Shown here piece after piece: positions 33,608 to 45,414 of a stretch of DNA of 64,000 bases (its first letter is position 1; the number at the start of each line of letters is the position of its first letter). The position numbers and the translations under genes are program-made. Below the pieces are notes generated by a model. The model was not told where the DNA came from and did not search any database. It saw only the letters and a list, made by a program, of their open reading frames with translations. Source of the DNA: Tubulanus polymorphus (Eukaryota > Nemertea > Palaeonemertea > Tubulaniformes > Tubulanidae); NCBI RefSeq assembly GCF_964204645.1, contig NC_134035.1, positions 12,257,951 through 12,321,950 on the forward strand. Direction: 5' to 3'.

Positions 33608-36600
33608 AGATTTATGGTGTGAATAAGCCGAGTTTCGCCGGTGTATAAGCTGTTTAAAAAAAGGGCCGGCTGTTTAACGATGTCGTTGAGGACGCGTATC
33701 CGTGGTTTCACCAGTTGGGTGAATTTACGATTGAAATCGTCGGATCAGTTGATGAATAACGTCATTATGGATATCGTGTCTGGTACTAATATGAAATCTC
33801 TTATCGAATCATTGACCGGTAGATACATGAAACGTGTTCAAAGCTTTGACGGGTGAGTTTTATTCCTGAAACAATGTTTGGTTGGTCAAGTATTCACATT
33901 AGACTGTTATACAGCGCGCACTGCAAATTGAAAGATTTGTACCGCGACCAAAAACCCTTAGCCTAATAATAAAGCTAAAAGAATGATACCGGTAACATGC
34001 TTTTTTTTCATGAGATTAGTTATTTGTAATCAGTTCATTTCTATAGTTTCCGGGACTTTTATGATTAGCTTGATGATGATTTAATGTAATGTACCGTATA
34101 GGGTAGTTAGACGGGCCGCCGTGTCAACATTTAAGTTGAAATGAAAAACAATGCAGGGTATATCATATTTTTTAGCCTAATGAAAATTTTATTTTCATTT
34201 AACTACAAGGTTATTTCTACAATTTGGAATAAATAAGAGATGTTTAATGATGTATTCAGAGCTTTGAGGGCTGAACTTAAAAATGGCAAATCTTAAGACT
34301 GCCATTACCCTTGAGACTTGTCCAGACCCTTGACTGCTTAAAAATCTGTGACCTTACCAAACTTAGCGACTTCCCTAGAGCCTTTTGACTGTCTCAATGA
34401 CCCTCAAACTCAAATTACTACCACTATGTGAAGCTTGAAGACTACCCTCGACTGCCCCTAATCCTTACAGCCTTTGTTATCTATGTTCATAGACTAACAG
34501 ATCAACAGAAAGTTACTCGAATGGAATGGATTCTTGAAGAACTAAAAAGCTGGTGAGTAATAAAGTCTCGTTGATCTGGTCTTATGAATACAGTAGCGAG
34601 TCACATAACCGTCTGCTGTTTGTTTATTTTCAGTCATGTGATCCCCGTCGATGTTTACCTCGATTGTCGTATGTTCGCCATGCGTAACGCTGATACTGTG
34701 TTCGAGTTGCTATGGCGACTTATTCAACACGATATTTGGTTTCTATGGGAACGAGCTGAATTCCTACAGCACGTCAATGAGGAAATCGTTTGTCAAGCTC
34801 CGTTTAAGGTAAATATTCAATTTAAGGTTGGTTCGATTCTCTGTTTAGTTTTAAAATTTTACAGGTAGACTGATGTTAATCTGAGTATTCAGATTTAATT
34901 ACAGGGTCCAGTTGCACTCAGTTCTGAGTTAGGATTTGACTCTTTAAGTTAAAACATTGAAATTAACTAATTTTAATTCAGAGTTAACTCCAAACTCATC
35001 TAAACTGTAGAACTGGATCCTGTATATCATTATTGTGTTATTTTTGATGATGAAATTTAGTTAAAATGCTAGAAAATAAATCATCAAAGCATCAACTGTA
35101 AATTTTGCTCGGGTAGAAATTAGTATATTTTGTTTCTCGTGATTTCTAGTGGGTTCCAGAACCTCCTCCTGTACGGAAGAAAAAGAAAAAGATTGAGAAA
35201 TCATTTCTCTCTGGATTCGGGGCATCAGCGATACATGTTGAAGATATCCCTGACGATGTAAGCATTCAATTATATTCCATTAATCATATTTATCAAACTT
35301 TATTTTGTCGAACTTCAAAACTTTTAAAATGAAATTACTTAAATTTTTATGCCTCAATATTGTGAGTCTGTTATTATATGCGTTTTAGTCGGATGGACCT
35401 GACCCGATGATCCACTACGAACCGTTCCCCGGTGCTGATCTGATGAAATCTTATAAGATACGTAGTCATCGTCATGGTTACCCGCGTGTCGACCGTTGTA
35501 TATTAGAAATGATTAATGCTCATCTTCAGGTAAAAATTCCAACATCGTCATTGATTGATTGTCTGTCATTCAGTGTACATCTGTCATTGATTGTACTACA
35601 CATCTGTCATTGATTGTACTACACATCTGTCATTGATTGTACTACACATCTGTCATTGATTGTACATCTGTCATTTTCATTAGTGAAATTATCTTCATTT
35701 TCCAGATGACGAAAGAAGGAAGAAAGTTGGAAGTTATGGTAAATAACATTAATCTTCTGAGACCATAACTTGAAAATGTATTGAACTAATCCTATCCCAT
35801 CACTTTATCACTGAAGTTGTGGAGCTGGGTCCAGATGATAAACACTTCTACGATCGTTTGATTGTTATTTTCAGAGTTTAGATGATTTAGTTGATAGTAG
35901 AGTTTTATGCGCGATAGTGAATTCATTCATACCAAATCTCTACACAACTGAAGTATTGCTTAATGACAGGTAAAATTATACTATTCTTCATATCTATTGC
36001 AGATGTCTCCCAATAAATATCTGTTCAGTTCAACTGAATGTTTTATTTTTCTTCACTAGGTGGTCAATTAATTTCATCTTGCGAATGACAGAATCGATGT
36101 GGTATGTTCAGAGTCCTTTTGATTCAGAGGACCTCGTTCAGGTATGATGGAATGCTTTAGCGGGGGAATTTTACAAAATGAATTTTTTCTAAACTCTGAT
36201 TCTTAACTAGGCATCCAGTCCAGTCGGTAATATATCAACATTCCCAATTCTACCGTGTTGGCAGAGTTCACTCGTTAAAAATCGGAAAAATATTGGGAAG
36301 GTTTGATTTTGATTTCACCGAGGATTCTAAGCAGTAGATTTCTGACTGCCTAAATCAATCGAAGAAAAACCAACAATAGAAAATAAAGCCATTAAAAGAA
36401 TTTAATGTTCTGACTCATTTGCTAGGAGCCATTTTCAAAAACGACACAATCCTCTATTAGTTTAACTTCGTATTGTGGATTTTTTTCTTCAATTCTAAGG
36501 GATCATTCATTTATTACGTATGCATAAAATTTGAATTTTTCAACCCCCCCTCCCCCTCTGTACGCAAAATCAACCATTTTTTTTCGTATACATAAAGCAT

Positions 36601-39600
36601 TACAGTACGCATTTGCACTGACCCCTCCCCCTCCCCTAATGCCTACGTAATAGATGAATGACCCCTGAGCAGTATTTTTCATTTATAATTTGTAGGCTGA
36701 TACGATGGCAATGTGCGCTTATTGGACGTCGTTTTTCATGGTCGGTTATAAATATCGACAATCATCGATTGTTGTTAAACATAGCGAGAATTTGAAACAA
36801 TCGATCAGAGAATTCGGTCAGGATTTAGACCGATTTATGGGCGAAGCGATACCGGACACAGACGTTGAAGCTCTTAAACGAAAAAATGACCTGCTTCATA
36901 GAAAACAAGAAACTGAACAAAGTAAATACCCATTATTTGATAGCCCGTTAGTACAGGGTCCCTTTGACTCCTCAATTCATTAAAAACTCCTTCCAAGCAG
37001 GTGCTTGAAACTCCTTTAATTTTGAGAAATAGGCTATTAGAAATATTTTCAGTTGTACAGAAAACTACGTTAACCCAGTTATTGAATTTGAGTTAAGGTA
37101 GTGTATAGGCCAGTTAGGCAGTTATTGAATTTGAGTTAAGGTAGTGTATAGGATAAAAATGTGCTTACAATTCCACTAAATGAACAGTTTACCGAGATAA
37201 ACAGTACCGATTTAGGAGGTGTCTATTGGGATATATTAAAGTGTTGCAGGCATTTTCTTGAATTTTGAAAATTTCTCCTTGGAAACTCCTTATATCCAGG
37301 AATGACTGATCTGCAGGGACCCTGTTATTAGTTTATGGATGAATTTGAAATGAGTTTTTGATAATTTGCCACGTATTTTTCTCTATTCCAGAATTGAGTG
37401 AACTGGAAAAGAAATTCGACGTGAAATTTTGTTACAAATGGGTTTATCATGTAAAAAATATGTGTAAAATGGTAAGTTACTTCCATTAACTGCATTTCTG
37501 TGAGAAAGATGTTCCCAGGTGTCGTATATTTTCTTAATGAATGAAGATCGTGTACATCTTTTCAGACGCGCAAAATAATCAAGGATAAAATGAAAGCAAG
37601 ATTTGAAGTGATTTCAGCTCCTAGAAACATCACAATCAATGACTTGTGTTTGTCATTAGTCATCAATCTGGTGCGTGTAGAATTCATTTCCATCATACAT
37701 TAGCACAATCAAAGCTTGAATTTAAGCCCAGTCCGAGTTCATTTTGCATCTATAACCAATATAGTAATTTGAGACCAGACTGAGCTCATTTTGGTTCTAT
37801 AGCCAATCTAACAACTTAGGAGCAGTCTAAGACCATCTTATAACCAATCTAACAATTTAAAACCAGTTGAAGCCTAGTTTGGTTATACCGGTTTATCCAA
37901 TCTAACAACTAAAGGCTGGTCTTAGCTCATTCTGGTTCTATAGCCTATCTAAAAACTGAAAACCAGTCCTATTATTTAAGACACTCCTTTTAGACTTAAG
38001 AACTGTGGTACTAGATTTTACAGTCCATGGACTTTCATTCAATTAGTAATCCAATTTTCACGATACTGTTTGCGTTTAGAGTTTAACCGGTGGATCAGGA
38101 TTCCATAAAGCGTCTGGTCGTGAGACGTGTAGTGAAAGCAGACGGATCATCCTACGATGTAAAGATACCGGGCAATTTTACGATGATTTCACGACGAAAG
38201 ACAACAATAAACTGACAGTTCGTCAACGATTGCATTTGAACGCTTCAAAAACAGTCGATATCAACCCCGATGATTATCCTCAATATGATGTATGTATTAC
38301 ACTAACGCGTTGCGCGGTCCGATATTCAGATTTAGACAATGACGTGCATGTCAGAGAATATTTAGGGAAAAAACAAGTCAAATATAAGTGGCCACTATGG
38401 TATATCTTGTAGTGATCGTGTACTTTTCATGCAACTTTGTCTTGTAATATTTCAGATGTATTTTGAAAGTCAATCTAGGAATAAACAATTGAAGACCGGA
38501 TCGTCGTTCATGTATTTACTGTTTCCCGGAAATACGAACAACTGGCAGAAATTGTATCTGAAAGCGGCTCGAGATGGAGAATTAGAGATCGTTGAGAAAC
38601 TAGTGACGTTCTTCAGAGATCGGCCGTCGTTTATCAACTGTAAAGAACAACCGCAGGCGAATTCAGCTTTACATCTAGCAGCGCGAGCTGGACATATGGT
38701 AAATAATCAATCCGACTTGGTGGACTGAAATCCATAAATTAATGGATGAAATCCGCAGTTGATGATTTAACGACGTATATATTAATTCAGTATCTGATGC
38801 GGTGAGATAAAATACTCGAACAATTGTTAACAGATCAATGTTTTTTCTGATATCGATTTCTAGAATATTGTACTGTTTTTACTGGAAAATGGAGCTAATA
38901 TTGACGCGAGAAATTCATTTCGTTGTACTCCGTTATTTGGTGCTATCGAAGGATTACATAGAGATATTTGTCATGTAAGTTTGTATCATACATTTATCGA
39001 ACAGTGCATTCGTACATGTGATTAGAGGATTACTCTTTGAACTACGTACCCGGTTGGCTGAAATTCAGATGAAACACCGACAGTCCCAACGGAATGATTT
39101 CGATAATCAGTCTCTTTCATGTATCATTAAAGAGTCATAACATGATGTTCTGTACATATTGTAGCTATTGATCGAATGGGGCTGCGATATCAATGTTAAG
39201 AATATCGGCCGGCATACTGCATTTGAAACTGTGAAAAACGATGAATTCAAATTGTTCTTGACAGGTAAAATCGATTTTTAGAAGTGAAAATATCATAGAA
39301 AGCAGTTTATTGCACAAATCTAAAACTGTTGTTATAACTGGTATCTATTCATTATAGATATGTCATTCATTATGTTATTTTACAGCATTGTATAACCACT
39401 ATTCATCAGTAGTACCAAAGATAATGGCTGGAGACACGGAACTATTGGCTAAAGTCGTCAGACAGCACAAACTGAACATAAAACCACTGTGTAAATTACA
39501 AAGCAGGTAAAAGGAAACTGTGGGGTTTTGTTTGATTCGGATTAAACCTTCACATCTGTGAAATAAGAATCAAATTGTGTCAATTGAACTGTCCACTGTG

Positions 39601-42600
39601 GAGCTGTATCCAGAGTCTAATTGACCAGATCTCTGTGGAGCAGAATCCAAAGTGGAATTGAACTGTGCTGGATCCTGAGTCCAATTGACAAGTCCATTGT
39701 GGAGCTGGTTCATGTGTCTAATTGAACAGTCTTTTCGAATCCTGATGTCATGATTCTAAGATTGTATAATGATTGTTAATGTATTATTATAATAGATGTA
39801 TTAATGGAAGCACGTTACTGCATACTGCTGCGTATTTCGGAGATATCGAAACGATAAAACAATTGCTCAAACTCAGAATCGACGTGAACCTGTCCGATTA
39901 TAAGGGAGCCAGTCCGTTACATCGGGCTAAAGATATCGATACAATGCAGGTAAGGATCTGACGTACAAGTACCCGGATACCTTATGTACCGAGTTCATGA
40001 ATTGGCCAATTCATAAGTGATGCGGACACTTCCTTGAAATTTGAAATTTTCTCCTTTAGAACACTCCAGGAATGACCGATCTGTTGGGACCCTTATTGAG
40101 TTCATTGATTTGCATTCATGAATTGGCCGATTCTTTCTATGTACATAATGTTTGAAATTGCGTAGATAAAAATCAGTTAAATTCAGTGTACACACTTTAT
40201 GACAGGCCAGGGCCCCTGAAAACTGTTTTCCTCAGGTTATTTTTAGTTATTGTATGTGTAGATATTGTTGGAATACGGCGCTGATGTAGAACGAGAGGAC
40301 ATCGAAGGCAATACGGCGTTACACGTGAAGTGTTACGGAGAAAGTGATAAACCGTCTGCTACTGATCTGATTCATCTACTGCTGAACGTCGGTGCCAGTT
40401 TCACCGTTAGAAATTCCCGGGTAAGAATAATATCGCCCAAGAGAGAACACCCCTAGTCAGTAATCTAGGTTTAAAATGCCCTGAAAATATTGCCATGGCG
40501 TTCTTAAAATGGCACGGGAAATTTGAAGCGGAGGCGCGTGCTCCTTGTGCTCCCACCTGGATTCACCCCTGCACGATTTATAGCAATGTTTGTTTTATCG
40601 CAGGGATTAATGCCGATACACTGTGCTGCTATGCAAGGTCGAACTGATGTCATTCAACTTCTACAAGAGTTCGATATAAACAAAGAAATACTGAAGAGTT
40701 TAAACGAAGAAAATGCCAGAAATCCTCCTAGTTTAGTGATGTTAGCTGTTTCTAATGATTTCATCGATTGCGCTGAATGGTAACGAACTAGTTCCTACGA
40801 GTTCACATTTTCTTAGAATTTAGTAATTCTTGAAGAATTAGAAAAGAAATATCTTGTTACAGGTTGATCAACAGTAATGTGAATTTCAAAGAAAATGAAC
40901 AGGATGTTCTCCTTCAGAGAATCATCACTAAACAAGTTAAAGTGTAAGTCTATAAAACTAGGATTTAGTGGAAATTATCCTATTAATTAGATTAGAAAAT
41001 ATAGTATTCTATTCCCATCATTTCTATAGGAAGAAATCCACGGATGTTGTTCATTTTCTGTTAGAAAACGGAGCTGATCCAAATCCTCGCTATTCAAATG
41101 GTAATAGGTAAGTACTACTGTTTACATCCTTTATGAAACTTCAGTGTTAAAGTCCTCGTATTGAGTTCAAACAGTTTTAATTTCAATGTTCACATGCATC
41201 AAATTGTCCGTCAAACGGCCGTCCTTAAACTTCAGTTAGCCGCATGCGCTTGAATCTCTTTGTCATGATGAATTCAATCCAACGTTTTCAGGTTAACATA
41301 TACTGACTATATTCTATTCAGCTTTGCTTTTCTAAACACCATCAGTGATCTAACGAGAGAAGTCCCACAATAACGAAGCCAAGATTGAAAAATTCTATAT
41401 CAGAATGATTATATTTGAGGAGCGACGTTTCGGCTAACAACTGTTAGCCATCATCAGGCGTACTGTACTCATCAGTACGCCTGATGATGGCTAACAGGTG
41501 TTAGCCGAAACGTCGCTCTTCAAATATAATCATTCTGATATAAAATTTTCAATCTTGGCTTTGTTATTGTGGGATTTCTCTCGTTATCATCATACACGGA
41601 TTTTGTGTATCTTCTTGTCTTATCAGTGATTTGTTTAGTCAATTATAATCCAATTTTCCCCCCAGTTATATATCGGTCAAGATTTGTCCCCAAAAACGTT
41701 GTGATATAGACATAAGAAGAAACTGTTTGCTGGATATTCAATGTTTCAAATATGAATTGTGTAATTATTTTTCAGCGCGATTCATTTCGCTGCGGCTATG
41801 ACCGATAAACCCGATATTCTGGAAGTGTTACTGGAATTCGGAGCCGATCCCGATATGATAAACAATGAACAGAATACGCCGTTATTCTTCGCTACGCGCA
41901 GCAGTAATCATTTCGCGGCGAAAATTCTCATCAGTCATGGCGCTGATTTACGACATCGAAATTATCAAGGTATCTACGCAAAATGTCAATCATAAGTTCT
42001 GGAGTTTCTGAGTTCGAAGACAGGAGTTAAAAAATAAGTCCAGTTTTTAATGTTTTAACTCTAAATCTGTGGTCAGTTCTACAGTTATAGTCCCAGTTTC
42101 CAACGTTTAAACTCGAAGTCTGTGGTCAGTTCTACTGTTATAGTCCCATGGTTGATGAGTTCATTTTCATTTACTCTATTGTCAAAACTTAATTTACCAA
42201 AGGTACAAATGTAAAGCCAGATTCAAAATGAAACTGGATCATCTAATTTTTGAAAATCGGGGTTAGATTTCTAGTGAGAGGAACTGTAAGATTTGAGTTT
42301 TCTTAGCTCGGTCTCGGCTTGGACTTTGTTTTAGAGTCAGTGGTCTGGATCTAGTTCCACAATTCCACTGTAAAACTTTGACTCTTGGGTTGAAACATTT
42401 GAACTGATTTGAACTTGGGAGTCAAAATAAATCTGTGGATCTTTGTCCCGGGGACTAAGCCTGAATCTGCTGCATGGGTTTACTGATTTTTTCTTGTTGA
42501 TTTGTTTCAGGTCTGAACGCTTTTGATTGTATACCGGACTTCGAAGAATGGATCGAAAGTGGAGTTTTCACAACGGAAATCCGAGCACGATTGAAAGGTA

Positions 42601-43070
42601 TCAGTTGTGATCTTCTTCATTTTATCCTCCGAGAGACTTTTGGTTGAAAGTCGAATGATACCGATAAAGCCACAACAAAATCACAATCATAAAAAATCAT
42701 CGCTGTATTTTATACTATTTTCAAGGATGATTTTGTTGTAGTTGTGATTTCGTTGTAGCTTTATCTTCCAGAGCTCATCGTTTTCCTGAAAATGATATAT
42801 TAATCTATTTTTCATCGTTTTTTTTTAGCTTTTCAACTGAAACATTCTCGTGATTTGGTGCGTGCGATATCTGCAAAAGTACAACGACCCCATCAGCGTC
42901 AATTCGCTCCGATGCAGACGCGTTCCTCCGACTCGCTCCAACGGATCGTTCCGTTCGGTTTGAATCGATCGTCGTCGAGTTTATCGACTCTGTCAACGCG
43001 GACTCTTTCTCGAAGTTTCCATCCGCTAGGAGCACTCCCTCCTGTCAAGCATCCAGCACTCACTTACTGA
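33608..43070 (+). CDS. Tandem CH-domain and ankyrin-repeat protein, 24 coding exons
   Basis: The model has 24 coding exons: 33680-33852, 34493-34552, 34634-34808, 35150-35257, 35389-35529, 35706-35738, 35875-35969, 36060-36141, 36696-36921, 37392-37471, 37566-37670, 38080-38289, 38456-38698, 38864-38974, 39165-39264, 39386-39506, 39796-39949, 40262-40420, 40604-40779, 40863-40943, 41030-41107, 41776-41969, 42511-42597 and 42829-43070. All introns are GT..AG, phases agree throughout, and the total is 1077 codons plus TGA. ATG 33680 follows an in-frame TGA (33620) in the same exon, which begins after an acceptor at 33607. Residues 10-118 resemble a calponin-homology domain (FTSWVNLRL ... ELLWRLIQHDIWFLW). 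A basic linker (RKKKKK, 145-150) follows, then a second CH-like region near 230-305 (SLDDLVDSRVLCAIVNSF). Residues 315-400 look coiled-coil. About ten ankyrin repeats span 520-1000 (SALHLAARAGH, LLENGANIDARN, IHFAAAMTDKP). The tail is Ser/Arg-rich. CH pairs commonly bind actin or microtubules and ankyrin repeats bind proteins, so a cytoskeletal adaptor is likely (inference). I know of no named gene with this order. Confidence 0.88.
34900..35024. mobile_element. Short MITE-like element in intron 3
   Basis: The ends TACAGGGTCCAGTT and AACTGGATCCTGTA are inverted repeats with one mismatch. The interior (AGTTAACTCCAAACTC, AAAACATTGAAATTAACT) resembles fragments in other introns near 39,600, 42,010-42,140, 42,350-42,450 and 52,260-52,330, which repeat TGTGGAGCTG / AGTTCTACAGT words. 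Confidence 0.55.
35550..35675. repeat. 23-bp intronic repeat
   Basis: Four to five copies of CTGTCATTGATTGTACTACA CAT lie in intron 5, just upstream of the 33-nt micro-exon. Confidence 0.85.
36498..36666. mobile_element. MITE family E, copy 1 (AGGGGTCATTCATTTATTAC)
   Basis: Terminal inverted repeats of about 28 bp (AGGGATCATTCATTTATTAC ... GTAATAGATGAATGACCCCT) enclose AAATTTGAATTTTTCAAC, CCCCTCTGTACGCAAAATC and CATTACAGTACGC. About 169 bp, in intron 8 of the CH-ankyrin gene, with no coding capacity. Confidence 0.9.
37715..37965. repeat. ~55-60-bp degenerate repeat in intron 11
   Basis: Four to five diverged copies of a unit containing GAGCTCATTTTGGTTCTATA GCCAATCTAACAACT and ACCAGTC. Confidence 0.7.
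40500..40571. mobile_element. Solo hAT-like terminus in intron 18
   Basis: The segment ends in GTGCTCCCACCTGGATTCACCCCTG, the complement of a CAGGGGTGAATCCAGG-type end like the element at 30,990. No matching left end is obvious. It lies about 30 bp upstream of the exon 19 acceptor. Confidence 0.5.
41351..41586. mobile_element. Long inverted-repeat MITE in intron 21
   Basis: The arms are about 115 bp: left TAACGAGAGAAGTCCCACAA ... GAGCGACGTTTCGGCTAACA, right the complement ending TCTCTCGTTA. The central GTACGCCTGATGATGGCTAA is mirrored. A related half-structure (GAGAGAATCCCACAATGATA ... CAACGTTTCGACT ... GTCATCTTCAGG) lies at about 43,308-43,402. Confidence 0.88.
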
Positions 43071-43275
43071 AATCTAGAACATTCCATCCGCTAGGAGCAC
43101 TCCCTCCTGTCAAGCATCCAGCACTCACATACTGAAATCTAGAACATTCCATCCGCTAGGAGCACTCCCTCCTGTCAAGCATCCAGCACTCACTGAAATC
43201 TAGAACATTCCATCCGCTAGGAGCACTCCCTCCTATCAAGCATCCAGCACTCACTTACTGAATCACGATTGATAG
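43016..43275. repeat. ~65-bp repeat spanning the C-terminal codons and 3' UTR
   Basis: A unit CATCCGCTAGGAGCACTCCC TCCTGTCAAGCATCCAGCAC TCACTTACTGAAATCTAGAA CATTC occurs four times in a row, with a fifth diverged copy at about 43,410-43,480 (split by the insertion at 43,300-43,400). The first copy encodes the last residues and stop of the CH-ankyrin protein. Confidence 0.9.
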
Positions 43276-43279
43276 AACA

Positions 43280-43740
43280 CTATATCCGTGTTGACGCGAT
43301 GTAGAGAGAATCCCACAATGATAAGGAAAAAGTCTGAAAATGTAACTTTGCGCTAGTGTAGTTAATTCAACGTTTCGACTTTATCCTAATAGTCATCTTC
43401 AGGAATAATAACCAGCATCCAGCACTCACTTACTGAAATCTAGAGCATTCCATCCATTAGGAGCACTCCATCCTGTCAAGTAACAGGACTTACTGAGACT
43501 TACTTCATTCTTAATCAGTCTAATTACTCCAAGCTTCATTCCACTCACTCTTCATGTTCTTCAACCCCGGTTTACCCAACTGTGGTTACATCAGACAATA
43601 AGGTTCTTAGTGAATTCACTCAACAACTCGACTGAGTTAGGTCTTTGGATGTAATCGATCAGTTCATATTTAAATAACTGAACTTAACTAGAGTAAACCT
43701 TACTTTACTCGGACAATGTGTGGGACTTTTTATTACAACA
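43280..43740. other. 3' flank of the CH-ankyrin gene
   Basis: Apart from the half-MITE at 43,308-43,402 and a last copy of the 65-bp repeat, no features are supported. No clear AATAAA was found, so the transcript end is unknown. Confidence 0.35.
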
Positions 43741-43752
43741 ATCTAGGTGATT

Positions 43753-43860
43753 AGGTAGTTAGTTACCTAATCGTTGGTGGTAAGCTTTTTATAATCGGAT
43801 GGGCTAATGTGTTTTGTGAAAATATCCGATCGTGAAACTAAACCACAGTCAGGTTACTGA
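43753..43860 (+). mobile_element. MITE family D, copy 3, with flanking direct repeats
   Basis: AGGTAGTTAGTTACCTAATC ... GTCAGGTTACTGA is flanked on both sides by CTAGGTGATT (43,743-43,752 and 43,861-43,870), consistent with a 9-10-bp target duplication. The order of internal words matches the copies at 32,392 and 33,358. Confidence 0.8.
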
Positions 43861-43874
43861 CTAGGTGATTGGTA

Positions 43875-44810
43875 AAATAGGGCCAAGAAATACTTTGCAA
43901 AAATAATTTCATTTTTGGAGTTTAGAATAGGTTTACTGTATTTTCACTCGAAATTTATACTATAATATTTATACTATATCATTGTGCCTTTGTCTCCCTG
44001 CCCAGTAGTGGATCTTCAACACAGCAGTGGCTCGAGTAAAATTCTACAATCGATTATCCGTCCAATCGTGGTAAGGTCTCATTTACGACCAAGACATGTA
44101 TTTTGTAAATCTTTGTAAAATTTGAAAATATATATTTTATGAATTGTTTTTCACAAAATATGTCTTTGATTTCCATTTTGATCTCTATTGGTAATTTTTT
44201 TGGTGTGGTACATCAGCCTACAGTCTATTCCTATATTGCCAATCTATGGTGTGATTGGAAACGTTCCGAGACCTGGGAACTCGGTTACTACCAGGAGGAT
44301 TCCCAGCTCTGGCAAGATGACAACTCTTTCACTGGCATGCGAGTGTTATCATCAGCTGCGGCAAGCGGGTAAACATTACACTCACGTGCAAGCGTGCCCG
44401 GTAAAACAAATGCCGTAATCACGACGTTCCCTACAACTGAGCATTAAAAAATGTTCTTTTATTATTAAATTTATGGAAAATATATTGAATGCGCTATTTT
44501 TCGAAAGTTTAGCATCTGAGGAAGCGTTAATCCGAGCTGACAGGCGCTGTACGCGTGATACAACTCAACTCTGACCTCTCCAGACGATTCTATTACAAAT
44601 AAGGGGTGATGAATATTCCTTATGTTTGATTTCTTCTTTATTTTGAAATCCTTCTCGCAAATCAACGATTAAACCCCTTTGGTTTAAAGTAATTATCTTT
44701 TGCGATCCAAGATATATCTTAAAATTTTATTCTGCTATAAAATTTGAGAGTTTTAGGCCTTCTGCAGTATCCTATCTACCCTCTGATAATGATAGAGTAC
44801 GCTGGCAAGT
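43875..44810. other. Intergenic stretch between the two multi-exon genes
   Basis: Overlapping small open frames at 44,139-44,418 lack splice or domain support. The segment 44,200-44,420 is more GC-rich than the flanks, but no promoter elements can be named. Confidence 0.35.
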
Positions 44811-44930
44811 GTGACCTAAATAAATCAGCTGAATCGAGCTGGATTCAATAAAAATAGAACTGAGTAAAATACAGAGAATAGCTGTTCATCAACCAGAAAG
44901 CTCGTGTACGTTACAGTATATTGAATTCAG
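44811..44930 (+). other. Possible 5' untranslated exon of the MDR gene
   Basis: A consensus donor, GAATTCAG|GTAAGAC, lies at 44,931. The next acceptor (TTTTTTTTTGCAG) at 45,383 opens the exon holding the start codon at 45,415. The left boundary (transcription start) is not visible and is set only approximately. Confidence 0.45.
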
Positions 44931-45414
44931 GTAAGACGCGCTTGGTTGATCTTTATTTAACGCTAATTCGACTCAGAAAAGGCTAAAATTTAACGCTAAA
45001 TTAATGCAGAAAAAATCCTTTTTACAAAGTACAAATACGATAATTAGATACCGCATCATAATGATTAATGGCAATGTTGAATTAAGTGTTGTACCGGTAC
45101 GGAAGTACCGGAAAAATATTGCGAATTAACTAGGTAATAACAATTATTAAGTTTAAATGCCGATTGTTAAAAAACCGATGCGGGCATGGGCCTATCCATT
45201 ATTTTTTCTATTGTGTAAGAATGAAATCTTTTTTTCCTAATCAATGAGGCTGTGATAGCTTTTATAATTTCTTCAAAATGACCACTTATAGTTTTTCTAT
45301 AAATTGCGTTAATTAAGAATTAGGTTTTTCCCTAACGATCATGCTTTAATTAATTATATACCTATTTGGATTTTTTTTTGCAGATTCCAAGTGGAATAAA
45401 TAGTTTGTTTAAAA

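Noticed and set aside
44139-44418. Two overlapping open frames between the main genes
   Set aside because: Neither has splice context, a conserved motif or a link to the adjacent genes.
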